This document shows positions 1 through 8,824 of a stretch of DNA of 40,551 bases, in pieces. This stretch comes from Lachnospiraceae bacterium (GTDB lineage: Bacteria > Bacillota > Clostridia > Lachnospirales > Lachnospiraceae). The notes under the pieces were generated by a model. That model worked only from the letters and a program-made list of their open reading frames with translations, searched no databases and was not told the origin of the DNA. The translations under genes were made by a program, and so were the position numbers. The stretch covers positions 38,808-79,358 of the forward strand of contig JAFLTB010000001.1 of NCBI GenBank assembly GCA_022510605.1, given 5' to 3'. The stretch's first letter is position 1. The number at the start of each line of letters is the position of its first letter.

Positions 1-128
1 AAGCAATGCCAGTCTTGCGGGGCAACCCCATCCCCGCAAGCCCGCGTGCTTCGCACTATAAAATTCAAAAACAGGAAAAAGTTTTGAGTAAACTCAACTT
101 TTTCCTGTTTTCAAATTTTGCATTGCTT
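1..128. repeat. Structured intergenic element A (outer stem plus two hairpins)
   Basis: The outer arms AAGCAATGC (1-9) and GCATTGCTT (120-128) are perfect inverted repeats. They enclose a 9-bp GC-rich hairpin (14-22 with 32-40) and a long A/T-rich hairpin (60-83 with 96-119). The linker between the hairpins holds TTCGCACT at 50-57. The element lies downstream of the leftward metK and tRNA-Arg genes and starts at the window edge, so it may extend further left. No ORF is seen in it. Element B at 37935-38053 has the same plan. It could be a small non-autonomous mobile repeat or a structured 3' end; only the symmetry is observed. Confidence 0.6.
60..119 (-). terminator. Intrinsic terminator for leftward metK / tRNA-Arg transcription
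   Basis: Read leftward, a long stem built around CAGGAAAAAGTT is followed by a run of five T, the form of a Rho-independent terminator. It is the second hairpin of element A and lies downstream of tRNA-Arg, so it probably ends the metK-tRNA transcript. The stem is longer than usual for a terminator. Confidence 0.5.
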
Positions 129-141
129 CATTATTCGCGAG

Positions 142-213
142 TACTCCCAGTAGGAATCGAACCTACAACTAGCCCTTAGGAGGGGCTTGTTATATCCATT
201 TAACTATGAGAGC
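142..213 (-). tRNA. tRNA-Arg (anticodon CCT)
   Basis: On the minus strand the sequence folds as a cloverleaf. The 7-bp acceptor stem GCTCTCA/TGGGAGT contains two G-T wobbles and is followed by discriminator A. The T stem is GTAGG/CCTAC around TTCGATT. The anticodon stem AGCCC/GGGCT carries loop CTCCTAA, which puts CCT at 178-180 and reads AGG arginine codons. The 3' CCA is not encoded. It lies 35 bases downstream of metK on the same strand, so it may be processed from a metK read-through transcript; no separate promoter is evident in the gap. Confidence 0.93.
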
Positions 214-218
214 CAGGT

Positions 219-238
219 GTCCGGCCTTCCGGCCGGAC
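219..238 (-). other. GC-rich hairpin with GGAA tetraloop between metK and tRNA-Arg
   Basis: GTCCGGCC pairs perfectly with GGCCGGAC around a GGAA loop (GNRA type) when read leftward. No T-run follows on the minus strand, so it does not look like a terminator. It could stabilise the metK 3' end or mark processing before the tRNA; this is inference. Confidence 0.5.
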
Positions 239-248
239 GAAAGTTACA

Positions 249-1427
249 TTACAAATACTTTTTCAGTGTTTCTGCCTTATCCAGTTTTTCCCAAGGCAAA
301 TCCAAATCATTACGGCCAAAGTGTCCGTAAGCGGCAGTCTGGCTATAGATTGGCTGGCGCAGATTTAACATCTGGATAATGCCGGCCGGACGTAAATCAA
401 AGTTTTCATTGATAATGTCTACCAGTTTTTCTTCTGGAATTTTGCCAGTGCCAAAGGTGTCAATGCGCACAGAGGTCGGCGAAGCCACGCCGATGGCATA
501 GGACAACTGGATTTCTGCCCTGTCGCAAAGTCCGGCAGCCACAATGTTTTTAGCCACATAGCGGGCGGCATAAGCGGCGGAGCGGTCAACCTTTGTCGGG
601 TCTTTACCGGAGAAAGCACCGCCGCCATGGCGGGCCCATCCACCGTATGTATCCACAATGATTTTCCGGCCAGTGAGGCCGCTGTCCCCGTTGGGACCGC
701 CAATGACAAAACGGCCGGTGGGGTTAATAAAAAATTTTGTATCGGAGTCAATCAATTCCGCTGGTAACACAGCATTGATGACATGTTGGCGGATATCCTT
801 TTGAATCTGCTCCCAGGAAATATCTTCGCTGTGCTGGGAGGATATGACTACGGCATCCAGACGAAGCGGTTTGCCGGCAGCGTCATATTCCACTGTTACC
901 TGGGACTTACCATCCGGCCGTAGGTAAGGGAGGGTGCCGTCCTTCCGTACCCTGGATAACTGTCTGGTCAGTTTGTGTGCCAGGTAGACCGGATAGGGCA
1001 TGTAGTCATCAGTTTCATTTGTGGCATATCCGAACATCATTCCCTGGTCGCCGGCGCCAATGGCGTCAATCTGAGAATCGGTAAGTCTGGATTCCAGAGC
1101 TTTGTCAACACCCTGGGCGATGTCTGCAGACTGTTTGTCCAGGGTCACTCTGACTTCACAGAGTTTTCCATCAAAGCCTTTATTGGCATCATCATAGCCG
1201 ATATTACAAATGGTATTGCGGACAATCTTTTCTATATCGACTTGGGCATGAGAGCTAATTTCACCCATGACTAAGACAAAATCTGTGGTAATGGCCGTCT
1301 CGCAAGCAACCCGGCTCATCGGGTCTTGTGCCAGCATGGCATCCAGTACTGCATCAGAAATCTGGTCGCATATTTTATCCGGATGCCCTTCTGTCACAGA
1401 TTCAGAAGTAAATAGTATTTTTCCCAT
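249..1427 (-). CDS. metK: S-adenosylmethionine synthetase
   Basis: A 392-residue protein of normal family length that makes SAM from methionine and ATP in the cytoplasm. Visible signatures are TEGHPDK (residues 12-18, with the catalytic His), [12 protein letters not shown] (124-135) and the loop [16 protein letters not shown] (268-283), which are MetK hallmarks. ATG at 1427 has GGAGG upstream. It is transcribed leftward from its own promoter at 1462-1490. The leader between promoter and start is only about 30 bases, too short for a SAM-I (S-box) riboswitch of the kind often found before metK in Firmicutes. tRNA-Arg follows 35 bases downstream. The call is secure. Confidence 0.98.
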   Translation of the reverse strand: MGKILFTSESVTEGHPDKICDQISDAVLDAMLAQDPMSRVACETAITTDFVLVMGEISSHAQVDIEKIVRNTICNIGYDDANKGFDGKLCEVRVTLDKQSADIAQGVDKALESRLTDSQIDAIGAGDQGMMFGYATNETDDYMPYPVYLAHKLTRQLSRVRKDGTLPYLRPDGKSQVTVEYDAAGKPLRLDAVVISSQHSEDISWEQIQKDIRQHVINAVLPAELIDSDTKFFINPTGRFVIGGPNGDSGLTGRKIIVDTYGGWARHGGGAFSGKDPTKVDRSAAYAARYVAKNIVAAGLCDRAEIQLSYAIGVASPTSVRIDTFGTGKIPEEKLVDIINENFDLRPAGIIQMLNLRQPIYSQTAAYGHFGRNDLDLPWEKLDKAETLKKYL

Positions 1428-1461
1428 GGTATTCCTCCATTCTTATAGTAACAACAGTTAT

Positions 1462-1490
1462 ATTCTACTATATCAAATTTCAGCCGTCAA
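1462..1490 (-). promoter_or_regulatory. Sigma-A-type promoter of metK
   Basis: Read leftward: TTGACG, a 17-base spacer, TAGAAT. It sits between the surface-protein stop codon and the metK start. Confidence 0.75.
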
Positions 1491-1511
1491 GGAGAGAAGG
1501 CAGGGAAACTG

Positions 1512-4500
1512 CTACTTTCTCCGGTTAGCAAAGGTGGTTAGTGCAAAGCCCATAGCGGAGAGGCAGGCAAGTATCAGTGCCAGAATACTCCGGGAGTAGG
1601 TATGGTCTCCTGTATCCGGGAAATTGGAGTTGCCGGCATTCGGATTGTTGACATCTGCATTGCGTCGGTCGGTCGGAATACCATCATCATCCAGCATAGT
1701 GGTTGGGTCCACAGTTGCTTTCGGCTTTTTCGCTGCTTTTGGTTTTTTCGTTGTTTTCGGCTTTTTCGTTGCCTTCGGCTTCTTGGTTGGCGATGCTGTC
1801 TTTGTTGGTGCACTGGTGTCAATCAGTGGTGGCTCCTCTGTTGGAAGTGGTGCCAGCGGAGTGGCCGTTGGTGTTGCTGATGGAGCCGGTGCTGGTGTGG
1901 GTGTTGGTGTAGGTGCTGGCTCTGCTGCATCCTTTTCGTAAGTATCGCTAAAATCTATCTGGGTTGCCGCATTGCTGTTCACCGTGACATGGATACTGTC
2001 TCCATTAGTTTTTCCGCCGCTGTTTAACTGGTAGGTTACACTTTTTAAGGTATATCCATGGATGTCCTTTACTGTTTCCGTTACGATGTAGTCTCCAATG
2101 AATTTATCCAAAGTAAGAGTGTATCGACCGGTGGCAGGCTCGTAACTAAAATCCTTTAAGGTATAAGTAGTAATTGAACCGGAAGTCATGCTCTTTACCG
2201 TAAATTCCAAAGTGTTTTCGGCCTCTTCTTTTGTTACCGGGCCTTCAATGGTTTTGGTAAGGACTAACTGGCCTTTTTCTGTAATGGTGGATTTTTCATT
2301 TTCATATTCCAGCGTCCCGCCATTTGTCAGGACGCGTCCCTCAATACCTGGCGGAAGTGTCTGCTGTGCAGCGCCGGTAATAATCAGATAAAGCGGCTCG
2401 GTGTTAAGGACATAGCCCTCTTTCGCTGCCGTCTCATACAGGGCATAGCAGATATCATAGGCAGCCCTTATCGTAAGCTTGCCCTCGCTGTCTACCGTCA
2501 GGTCTTCGGCGATGGTAGCTCCTTCTATCATCCGGCCCAGAGTGTCATCATAGCGACATTCTACCAGTTTGAAAGTAGAGCCATCTAACGACTCATGGAC
2601 GCCGTTATTGTTCCAGTATTTTTGCAGTGTAAATGCGGCCTGATTGGCACTGGCTCCCGCTCTCGGCGTGAAAGCCTGCTTATCAAAGGAGAAAGAGCTT
2701 TCTGTCTTGTTACTGCTAAATCCACTCAGGGAAAATGTGTTGGAAGAGTTTTCCTCAGTCAACCAATCATTTAGTGTCGGGTCTTTAAAGGTAGGAAGGT
2801 TGACCCTGGCGCTGTAGGTGATTTTCAGGTAGGCAGCGTCTGGCAGGGTAAAGGTAAGGGAATTATTTTCCTCGGAATACGTATAGGACCAATCACTATC
2901 CTTTTCCAGTTCTTCCCAGTTTTCCTCCCGGCTGTTTTCACTTGGGACATTTTTGTATACCTGGATGCTGTCCAGGTTATAGGACAGGGCAGACCCCAGC
3001 TTGTCAATGGCTTCCAGTTTGCCATTGTTGGAAAAGGCAATGGCATTTGGATTCACATTGATGGTATAATTTGCATCCGGAGCCGTATCCTGAGTGTATT
3101 CTGCGGTTTTCGTAATTACATCCTTTGGCCCCATGGATGTAGTGGTAGAGAAATCACCAATCTCGGCATCCTTGTAGTGACCCACCACGGAGTTTTTGAA
3201 GTTCTTTTTCTCACCCTGACTGGTAAACTCTACCTGGTCTTTTACATCTGCGGTGTACTGAATTAAAAGACATGGTGGAATCTCCTTCGGGGTCGGGGTG
3301 TATGTCTCACTTTGGAGGGCTTCGACGAGGTTCTGTGTGACAGGAATGGTAAAGGTGACAACCCGGTCATCTGCTCCGGATGTGGAAGGAGTCACCTTGA
3401 AGAACTCATCCTCCGGCCATACGTCGTAAAAAGTATATTCGTCATATCGTACTTTTACACCGATTTTCAGTGAATCCGTATCCAGCACCATCCCCTCCGG
3501 CAGAGTATCTGTCAGGGTAATGGAGGTGTTCGCTGTCAGCTCTTCCATCTTGGCTGTGTCCACGGTAATGGTATAGCGGATGCTGTTTTTGTTGCTATCA
3601 ATGCTACCTGCTTTCTCCAGAGCGTTTTCCTTTTCCCAGGTGTCACTGTCCGTGTAACTGGTTTCCCTGCCATTTTCGGTATAGGTAAGTTTCGCTGTGT
3701 TTTCGTACATTTTTCCATTTAAATGCTCATCGTTTATCTGGGTGCTGTAAGTAATGGTAATGGTTTCCCCTGCATGGGTGGAAATATACTCATCGTTAAA
3801 CACGAGGGTAAATGAATTTGGGTTCCAGGTTTCCGTTTGGCAGGCTGTAATAATGCTGGTGTCCTTTGGCTCGCCATTTTCCACGGCCAAAACAGAACCG
3901 CCATTGCCAGCCTGCACATATATTTTCAAAATCGGCGAATGGTTGTTGCTTTTCCAGGAATCGGTATTATCTGATAGTTTTACATTAGTGATTCCGCTCG
4001 GAATTTTGTCCAGTGTCACCTTCCAGGAAAGGGTTTTAGAATCTTCATCATAGGATGCCCATTTCTTTGTGAGCCAGTTCCTGCCAGGTGTTTTGGTAGT
4101 ACCCTGTCCGGTATACTCATAGCCTTCCGGGGTGGTGACGGTGACATTGTTTTTTAATTCAATCTGGCCGCTGCTGGAGGCCGTCTGGCTATCTAATGTC
4201 ATTTCATAGGTATAAGTATAGGTATCGTCTGTTCCCGCTACCTTTTGGAAATTTTTCAAATCAATTGGCCGGGCACTGGTATCGGTCACTCCATTCAGTG
4301 CCTGGTCTACGATGGATTTTAAAATTTCCTCTAATTTCTTTTCCGGATGCTCCTTGTCATACAGACCGTTTAATTTAATGGTAATTGTCCAAGAGACCTT
4401 AGTGCCGTCTTCGCTGACTTTTCCCTCCTTTTTTACGGTTGGAGGAGTAAACTTCGCCTTGGCACTGGAGGAGTCGTCACCGGACTCGTTCTGATTATCT

Positions 4501-5453
4501 GTCCAGCTGGCGGTAATGGTATTTTGATAATTTTTTGCAGATTTTGGATTTTTGATGTCAGCATCCACCTTTACTGTATACTCAAATTCCAGTTCCTGAT
4601 GCTGGGAGCCGTCTAAAGTAAGTCCTTCGAGTGCGGCGTTCAGGGCAGCAATGTTATCAAAGGTGGCTCCCGCTGCAATAGAAGGGATGCTGCTTTTGGT
4701 TATGGTAATTTTGGAAGGCTCTGAAAGTCCAATATTATTGCTGTCCCCCTTTTGGTTGCCAAAAAAATCGTCCAGGGAAACATTCGTTACGTTACTGTTA
4801 TAGGCATTCAGGTGAACTTTGAATTTCTGGTAAAGATTCTGGCCGTCCTGGTAGACATCTCCTACAGCGGATTTGCTAAGCCAGATACCGCTCTTTCCCA
4901 ATCCGGCATCGTATCTGACCTGGCGTTCCACGGCGGAGTCACCCTCGCCGACCTTAACCGTAATATCCTTTCCATCCTGCTCCTTGCCAATCTCGGAAGA
5001 AATCGTGCTTTTCAGATAGACATATCCGGTACGGGTACTCAGGGCCAGAAAACGTGGATTGGTGATGTGTATAATCAGCTTGCCGTTCTGAATCTGAAAG
5101 GTTCCTACGTCAATGGAAGTACCATCGGCCAGATTACCAGTAATGGGGGATTCCGGGTAATCGGGAAAGGAAAGATTGGTAACCAGGCTGTCCAAATCCA
5201 GTTCAAAGGTGTCGGTTTCCCTGTCGGTATTGCCGAGAGCCCAGTTCATGTAAATGCTGAGTTCATCGTTTTTGCTTACCAGCGTGCCATCCTCTAACGG
5301 CTGGTTGTTCAGATATATTTTATAGTTACTGGTGGTAATGGCCCCATTGGCCGCATACACAGGAAATAAATCCAGAGTGCTGAAAAGCACTGCCAGCAGA
5401 AAAACGCAGATGGCAGCAGGGATCCATTTTGTCTTTATTTTGCTCACCTTCAT
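1512..5453 (-). CDS. LPXTG-like cell-wall-anchored surface protein with Cna-B/SpaA-type domains
   Basis: A secreted adhesin-like protein of 1313 residues. The start is ATG 5453: GGAAGGAG lies 8 bases upstream, and an earlier in-frame ATG overlaps this SD. The signal peptide spans 1-34 (likely cleavage VYA-AN). Several Ig-like adhesin repeats follow, with phrases such as LTDTLPEGM. Two C-terminal prealbumin-type modules come next, one starting near FTLQKYW and one near LVLTKTIEGP. After these are a Pro/Thr-rich wall spacer, four KKPK-based 6-residue repeats (about 1224-1245), the sortase signal FPDTG (1278-1282), a hydrophobic span and the tail ANRRK. Sortase is not in this window. The binding target is unknown; isopeptide bonds are a family expectation, not seen here. 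Confidence 0.88.
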   Translation of the reverse strand: MKVSKIKTKWIPAAICVFLLAVLFSTLDLFPVYAANGAITTSNYKIYLNNQPLEDGTLVSKNDELSIYMNWALGNTDRETDTFELDLDSLVTNLSFPDYPESPITGNLADGTSIDVGTFQIQNGKLIIHITNPRFLALSTRTGYVYLKSTISSEIGKEQDGKDITVKVGEGDSAVERQVRYDAGLGKSGIWLSKSAVGDVYQDGQNLYQKFKVHLNAYNSNVTNVSLDDFFGNQKGDSNNIGLSEPSKITITKSSIPSIAAGATFDNIAALNAALEGLTLDGSQHQELEFEYTVKVDADIKNPKSAKNYQNTITASWTDNQNESGDDSSSAKAKFTPPTVKKEGKVSEDGTKVSWTITIKLNGLYDKEHPEKKLEEILKSIVDQALNGVTDTSARPIDLKNFQKVAGTDDTYTYTYEMTLDSQTASSSGQIELKNNVTVTTPEGYEYTGQGTTKTPGRNWLTKKWASYDEDSKTLSWKVTLDKIPSGITNVKLSDNTDSWKSNNHSPILKIYVQAGNGGSVLAVENGEPKDTSIITACQTETWNPNSFTLVFNDEYISTHAGETITITYSTQINDEHLNGKMYENTAKLTYTENGRETSYTDSDTWEKENALEKAGSIDSNKNSIRYTITVDTAKMEELTANTSITLTDTLPEGMVLDTDSLKIGVKVRYDEYTFYDVWPEDEFFKVTPSTSGADDRVVTFTIPVTQNLVEALQSETYTPTPKEIPPCLLIQYTADVKDQVEFTSQGEKKNFKNSVVGHYKDAEIGDFSTTTSMGPKDVITKTAEYTQDTAPDANYTINVNPNAIAFSNNGKLEAIDKLGSALSYNLDSIQVYKNVPSENSREENWEELEKDSDWSYTYSEENNSLTFTLPDAAYLKITYSARVNLPTFKDPTLNDWLTEENSSNTFSLSGFSSNKTESSFSFDKQAFTPRAGASANQAAFTLQKYWNNNGVHESLDGSTFKLVECRYDDTLGRMIEGATIAEDLTVDSEGKLTIRAAYDICYALYETAAKEGYVLNTEPLYLIITGAAQQTLPPGIEGRVLTNGGTLEYENEKSTITEKGQLVLTKTIEGPVTKEEAENTLEFTVKSMTSGSITTYTLKDFSYEPATGRYTLTLDKFIGDYIVTETVKDIHGYTLKSVTYQLNSGGKTNGDSIHVTVNSNAATQIDFSDTYEKDAAEPAPTPTPTPAPAPSATPTATPLAPLPTEEPPLIDTSAPTKTASPTKKPKATKKPKTTKKPKAAKKPKATVDPTTMLDDDGIPTDRRNADVNNPNAGNSNFPDTGDHTYSRSILALILACLSAMGFALTTFANRRK

Positions 5454-5509
5454 AGTTCCAGCTCCTTCCATATTTTATAAAAAATCTAAATTAATGTTAT
5501 AGTTATATA

Positions 5510-5538
5510 ATTATACTACAAAATGCAGAAATTTGGAA
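5510..5538 (-). promoter_or_regulatory. Probable promoter of the surface protein
   Basis: Read leftward: a perfect TATAAT with a weak -35 TTCCAA, 17 bases apart, in an A/T-rich region. The -35 matches consensus at only three positions, so an activator may be needed. Confidence 0.45.
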
Positions 5539-5618
5539 TAGAAAAGTTATTTAAATCTACGGTTTTTTTGATTTAATTAATTCTATATGTAAAAAATTTT
5601 AAAAAACTTTACAAAAAA

Positions 5619-5649
5619 TTCCCACAAAAGGAAAAAATAATGATATAAT
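5619..5649 (+). promoter_or_regulatory. Possible promoter of the two-component system
   Basis: A perfect TATAAT (5644-5649) lies 25 bases before the kinase ATG. The best -35 candidates (TTCCCA at 19-base spacing) are poor. Only the -10 is convincing. Confidence 0.35.
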
Positions 5650-5673
5650 AATAAAAAGATTAAGAAAAAGTAA

Positions 5674-6501
5674 ATGAAAAATAAAAGAAAGTCGAGTTTT
5701 GCCATGCGGGAAAAAGTCAGAAAAAGCCTTAGGCGGCGTGTCTGCTTCCGTACCGTTCAGAGAATAGAGGATGCGGATAACGATGCGGATGCCCGGCTCA
5801 GGGAAGTGATTGCCAATATAACCCATGATCTGAAGACGCCACTGGCTTCTATAAAGGGGTATTCTCAGGGAATCCTGGACGGAGTTGCCGGGACACCGGA
5901 GCAGATTAAGAAGTATGTGAATACCATACGAAGCAAGGCCAATGATATGACGGAACTGGTGGATGAGTTATCCTTTTTTGCCCAGATTTACCAGAAGGAT
6001 ATTCGGTACAATTTTCAGAGTGTAGAGGCCAATGAGTATCTCAGTGAATGTGTCAGTGCCCTGTCGCTGGATTTGGAAACCATGAACATCGGTCTGGTGT
6101 ACCGCTATGAAGCGGACAGAAATCTGCGGATTTATATTGACAGAGAGAGAATGAAGAGGGTGATTCATAATATTATGGGAAATGCTTCCAAATATATACA
6201 TACGGACACGGGAATTGTCTTTGTCCGGAGTCAGGAGGCAGAGGGAGAGTTGATTGTTCAGATTTCCGATAATGGTGTTGGTATTGAGAAGGGGGAACTG
6301 CCACACATCTTTGAGCGGTTTTATCGCACGGATAGTTCCAGAAATTCCAAGACAGGGGGCAGTGGGCTGGGACTTGCCATTGCGAAAAAGATTGTGGAGG
6401 ATCATAACGGAAAAATATGGGCAGAAAGTGAAGTGGGGAGAGGAACCCGGATTTCATTTTCCCTGCCAAAGTTTGTGGAGGAAAGCAGTAACATATATTA
6501 G
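5674..6501 (+). CDS. Sensor histidine kinase lacking membrane segments
   Basis: A 275-residue kinase. The dimerisation/H box reads ITHDLKTPLASIKGY, with the phospho-accepting His. The ATPase part shows an N box (HNIMGNASKY), G1 (DNGVGI), F box (FERFYRTDSS) and G2 (GGSGLGLAIAKKI), so catalysis should be intact. The N-terminus is odd: a basic stretch (REKVRKSLRRRV) runs almost directly into the H box with no transmembrane helix, extracellular sensor or HAMP domain. Homologues of this type usually have these and are much longer. An in-frame loss of the sensor part is inferred. The start is uncertain because no good SD is visible; a second ATG is 10 codons in. It is followed at 20 bases by its likely partner regulator. 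Confidence 0.85.
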   Translation: MKNKRKSSFAMREKVRKSLRRRVCFRTVQRIEDADNDADARLREVIANITHDLKTPLASIKGYSQGILDGVAGTPEQIKKYVNTIRSKANDMTELVDELSFFAQIYQKDIRYNFQSVEANEYLSECVSALSLDLETMNIGLVYRYEADRNLRIYIDRERMKRVIHNIMGNASKYIHTDTGIVFVRSQEAEGELIVQISDNGVGIEKGELPHIFERFYRTDSSRNSKTGGSGLGLAIAKKIVEDHNGKIWAESEVGRGTRISFSLPKFVEESSNIY

Positions 6502-6521
6502 CATGAAGAAGGGAGCGGATT

Positions 6522-7226
6522 ATGAAAAAAATACTGATTGTTGAGGACGAACGGGCTATTGCGGAGTTGGAAAAAGACTATCTGGAGTTGAGCAGCTTTG
6601 AAGTTACCATTGTAGAGGACGGGATTAAGGGAGAGAAGGCGGCCATGACAGGCGAGTATGATCTGCTTATTCTGGATGTTATGCTGCCGGGAAAGGACGG
6701 CTTTGAAATCTGCCGCAAATTCCGGGAGAAATATCTGATGCCAGTGATTATGGTGTCCGCAAAGAAAGAGGATATTGACAAGATTCGCGGCCTGGGCCTG
6801 GGAGCAGACGACTATATGACAAAGCCCTTCAGTCCCAGTGAGCTGGTGGCCAGGGTGAAGGCCCACTTGAACCGCTATGATGTGCTGACCCGCCAGCCGA
6901 GACCCCAGGAAAAGAACAATGAAGTGATCCGCGGCGGCGATTTGGAGATAGACAGGACAGCCAGGCGGGTATTTGTCCAGGGCGAGGAAAAGACCTTTAC
7001 CTCGAAGGAATTTGATTTGCTGTACTTTCTGGCAAAGAATCCCAACCATGTATTTTCCAAGGAGGAGTTATTTCACAGGATATGGGGATTTAACACGATG
7101 GGAGATATTGCTACAGTGACCGTCCACATCAAAAAAATTCGTGAAAAAATTGAGCGGGACACCTCCAATCCGGAGTATATTGAGACTATCTGGGGTGTTG
7201 GATATCGGTTCAAAATGCCGGAATAA
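6522..7226 (+). CDS. OmpR/PhoB-family response regulator
   Basis: A 234-residue two-domain regulator. The receiver has acidic residues D9/E10, phospho-acceptor D52 (in LLILDVMLPG), S79 and K101 (TKPFSP). The C-terminal winged helix runs from about 130, with the typical SKEFDLLYFLAKNPN, VTVHIKKIREKI and IETIWGVGYRF. It should be phosphorylated by the kinase immediately upstream and bind DNA; targets are unknown. The gene order, kinase before regulator, is the reverse of the commonest arrangement. The start ATG has a GAAGGGAG SD. A strong terminator follows at 7249-7287. Confidence 0.95.
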   Translation: MKKILIVEDERAIAELEKDYLELSSFEVTIVEDGIKGEKAAMTGEYDLLILDVMLPGKDGFEICRKFREKYLMPVIMVSAKKEDIDKIRGLGLGADDYMTKPFSPSELVARVKAHLNRYDVLTRQPRPQEKNNEVIRGGDLEIDRTARRVFVQGEEKTFTSKEFDLLYFLAKNPNHVFSKEELFHRIWGFNTMGDIATVTVHIKKIREKIERDTSNPEYIETIWGVGYRFKMPE

Positions 7227-7248
7227 AAAAACAGAATATGAGCACATT

Positions 7249-7287
7249 AAAAATAGCGAACCATGAAAAGCGGCTCGCTATTTTTTT
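7249..7287 (+). terminator. Rho-independent terminator after the response regulator
   Basis: AAAAATAGCGA pairs with TCGCTATTTTT (11 bp, 15-base loop) and ends in a T-run. It separates the two-component operon from the next gene and helps reject an upstream start for it at 7238. Confidence 0.85.
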
Positions 7288-7315
7288 CATGATGATAAAG
7301 CAGGGAGGAAGGAAC

Positions 7316-8368
7316 ATGAGGACAAGATACATCATTCTCGGATTGACAGCGCTGGCATTATTTCTTGTTTTTCGTTTCCTTCTCCCCCTTGTGCTTCCTT
7401 TTGTGCTGGCCTATTTTTTTGCTAAAACGGTGGCGCCGATCATTCATTTTTTGACGGCAAAACTGAAATGGAAAAAGAGGGTCAGCGTCATTATGGTGGT
7501 GTGTATCACAGTGTTTGCTGTCAGTGGATTTCTTTTTTACATTACCAGTATGGTAATCGGCCAGGCGATACTGCTGCTGCAGAAAATTCCCGTGTATCAG
7601 CAGTTTATCAGTGAGGCGGTGGAACAAATCTGCTGCCAGTGCGACCAGATGCTGGAATTGAGGGTAGGCACCAGTTATCAGTATATCGAGGCTCAGACAG
7701 AAAATCTGTACCACAATCTGGAGCAGGAAGTGATTCCCTGGCTGTATTCCTGTGCCGCGGAGATTTTCCGTTTTATCGCCCAGATAGGAGCGGGGCTTTT
7801 CATTTTTTTTGTTTCCACACTTTTAATTTTGCTGGATGACTCCTTTCCCCGGATACACAAAAAAATGAGACCCATTGCAAAGAAACTAAAATATGCAGGT
7901 TTTGCTTATATTAAGGCCCAGGGAATTATTTTGTTTATCGTAGCGGTGGTGATTTCTCTGGGGCTGTTCCTGATGGGGAATGACTATGCCGTGCTGTTTG
8001 GGATTGGCATTGCGATATTTGATGCATTTCCCATTGTGGGGAGCGGAGTTGTACTGGTACCCTGGGCTATTTTGGAAATGATTGGGGGCCACTTTTATCA
8101 GGCGGCCATTCTGCTCACGGTTTTCGTCGTCTCTGCTTTTTTAAGAGAAATTCTGGAGCCCAGGCTTTTTGGAAAAGAAATTGGCATGAAACCGTTATTT
8201 GTGTTGATTTCTGTGTATGTGGGTGTAGCCCTGTTCCAGATAGGGGGAATCATTCTGGGACCAGTGGCACTGACAATACTGAAAGTGGTGAATGAAGTGC
8301 TTCTCCAGCAGGAAAAAGCCGCCCAGGAAAAAGAAAAATCTGATGTGCAGGGAAGCTCATCGGAGTAG
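7316..8368 (+). CDS. AI-2E family (UPF0118/YtvI-like) membrane protein
   Basis: A 350-residue integral membrane protein. The start is ATG 7316, preceded by GGGAGGAAGG; an in-frame ATG at 7238 would place a terminator inside the gene. Hydrophobic segments lie near the N-terminus (LPLVLPFVLAYFFA) and clustered in the C-terminal half. The signatures DAFPIVGSGVVLVPWAI and EPRLFGKEIGMKPLFVL are typical of the AI-2E transporter family, which includes sporulation protein YtvI. Family members have been linked to small-molecule or ion export; the substrate cannot be told from sequence. The last 25 residues are charged and probably cytoplasmic. Confidence 0.85.
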   Translation: MRTRYIILGLTALALFLVFRFLLPLVLPFVLAYFFAKTVAPIIHFLTAKLKWKKRVSVIMVVCITVFAVSGFLFYITSMVIGQAILLLQKIPVYQQFISEAVEQICCQCDQMLELRVGTSYQYIEAQTENLYHNLEQEVIPWLYSCAAEIFRFIAQIGAGLFIFFVSTLLILLDDSFPRIHKKMRPIAKKLKYAGFAYIKAQGIILFIVAVVISLGLFLMGNDYAVLFGIGIAIFDAFPIVGSGVVLVPWAILEMIGGHFYQAAILLTVFVVSAFLREILEPRLFGKEIGMKPLFVLISVYVGVALFQIGGIILGPVALTILKVVNEVLLQQEKAAQEKEKSDVQGSSSE

Positions 8369-8374
8369 GTTCTG

Positions 8375-8800
8375 TTATTTGGAAATCCATTGGCTCATGC
8401 CGGAGCCGTGGTTGTCAAAGGGACGTTTATGAAATCCCAGTTTTTGGTAAAAGGGCTCCTTGTTCAGAGCAGACATTAAATTTACCATAATTGTCTCGCC
8501 CTCTTCCACCTGATGCTCTAACCAGTCAAGGACATTTTCGATAATCTGCCTTCCAAGTCCCTGGGACTGGTACGAAGGGCGCACAATAACATCGCAGATA
8601 AAGTACACGTAGCCGCCGTCTCCGACTACCCGTGCCATTCCTGCCGGGGTGTCTCCGTCCATGGCAACCAGGATATACAGGGAATTGTCTAAAGCCGTCC
8701 TGGCCCGCCGGGGGAGAATCTGGATAAAATCCACGCTGGCCCGTAAATCATTATATTCTTCAATTGAAATTTCATGGGTAAAGGTCATGGTATGTTTCAT
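8375..8800 (-). CDS. GNAT-family N-acetyltransferase
   Basis: A 141-residue single-domain GNAT protein. The acetyl-CoA binding motif A is visible as VRPSYQSQGLGRQII (the R/Q-x-x-G-x-G/A pattern), and FYQKLGF near the C-terminus is the usual motif B region. It transfers an acetyl group from acetyl-CoA to an unidentified amine. The ribosome binding site is weak (AAAGG upstream). It converges with the AI-2E gene, stops only 7 bases apart, and lies 24 bases downstream of the DUF4250 gene, with which it is probably co-transcribed leftward. Confidence 0.85.
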   Translation of the reverse strand: MKHTMTFTHEISIEEYNDLRASVDFIQILPRRARTALDNSLYILVAMDGDTPAGMARVVGDGGYVYFICDVIVRPSYQSQGLGRQIIENVLDWLEHQVEEGETIMVNLMSALNKEPFYQKLGFHKRPFDNHGSGMSQWISK

Positions 8801-8824
8801 CGGCGCCAGCCTTTCAGCAATTTT

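Noticed and set aside
1-128. HEARO/IsrB-type guide RNA or another known large ncRNA
   Set aside because: No associated nuclease ORF is adjacent, and I cannot match the stems to a remembered consensus; it is left as an unnamed structured element.
4752-5297. 181-residue open frame antisense to the surface protein
   Set aside because: There is no SD, promoter or recognisable domain; it reads as a shadow of the opposite coding frame.
7238-7315. 26-residue upstream extension of the AI-2E family protein
   Set aside because: The response-regulator terminator (7249-7287) lies inside it, and ATG 7316 has a strong SD.
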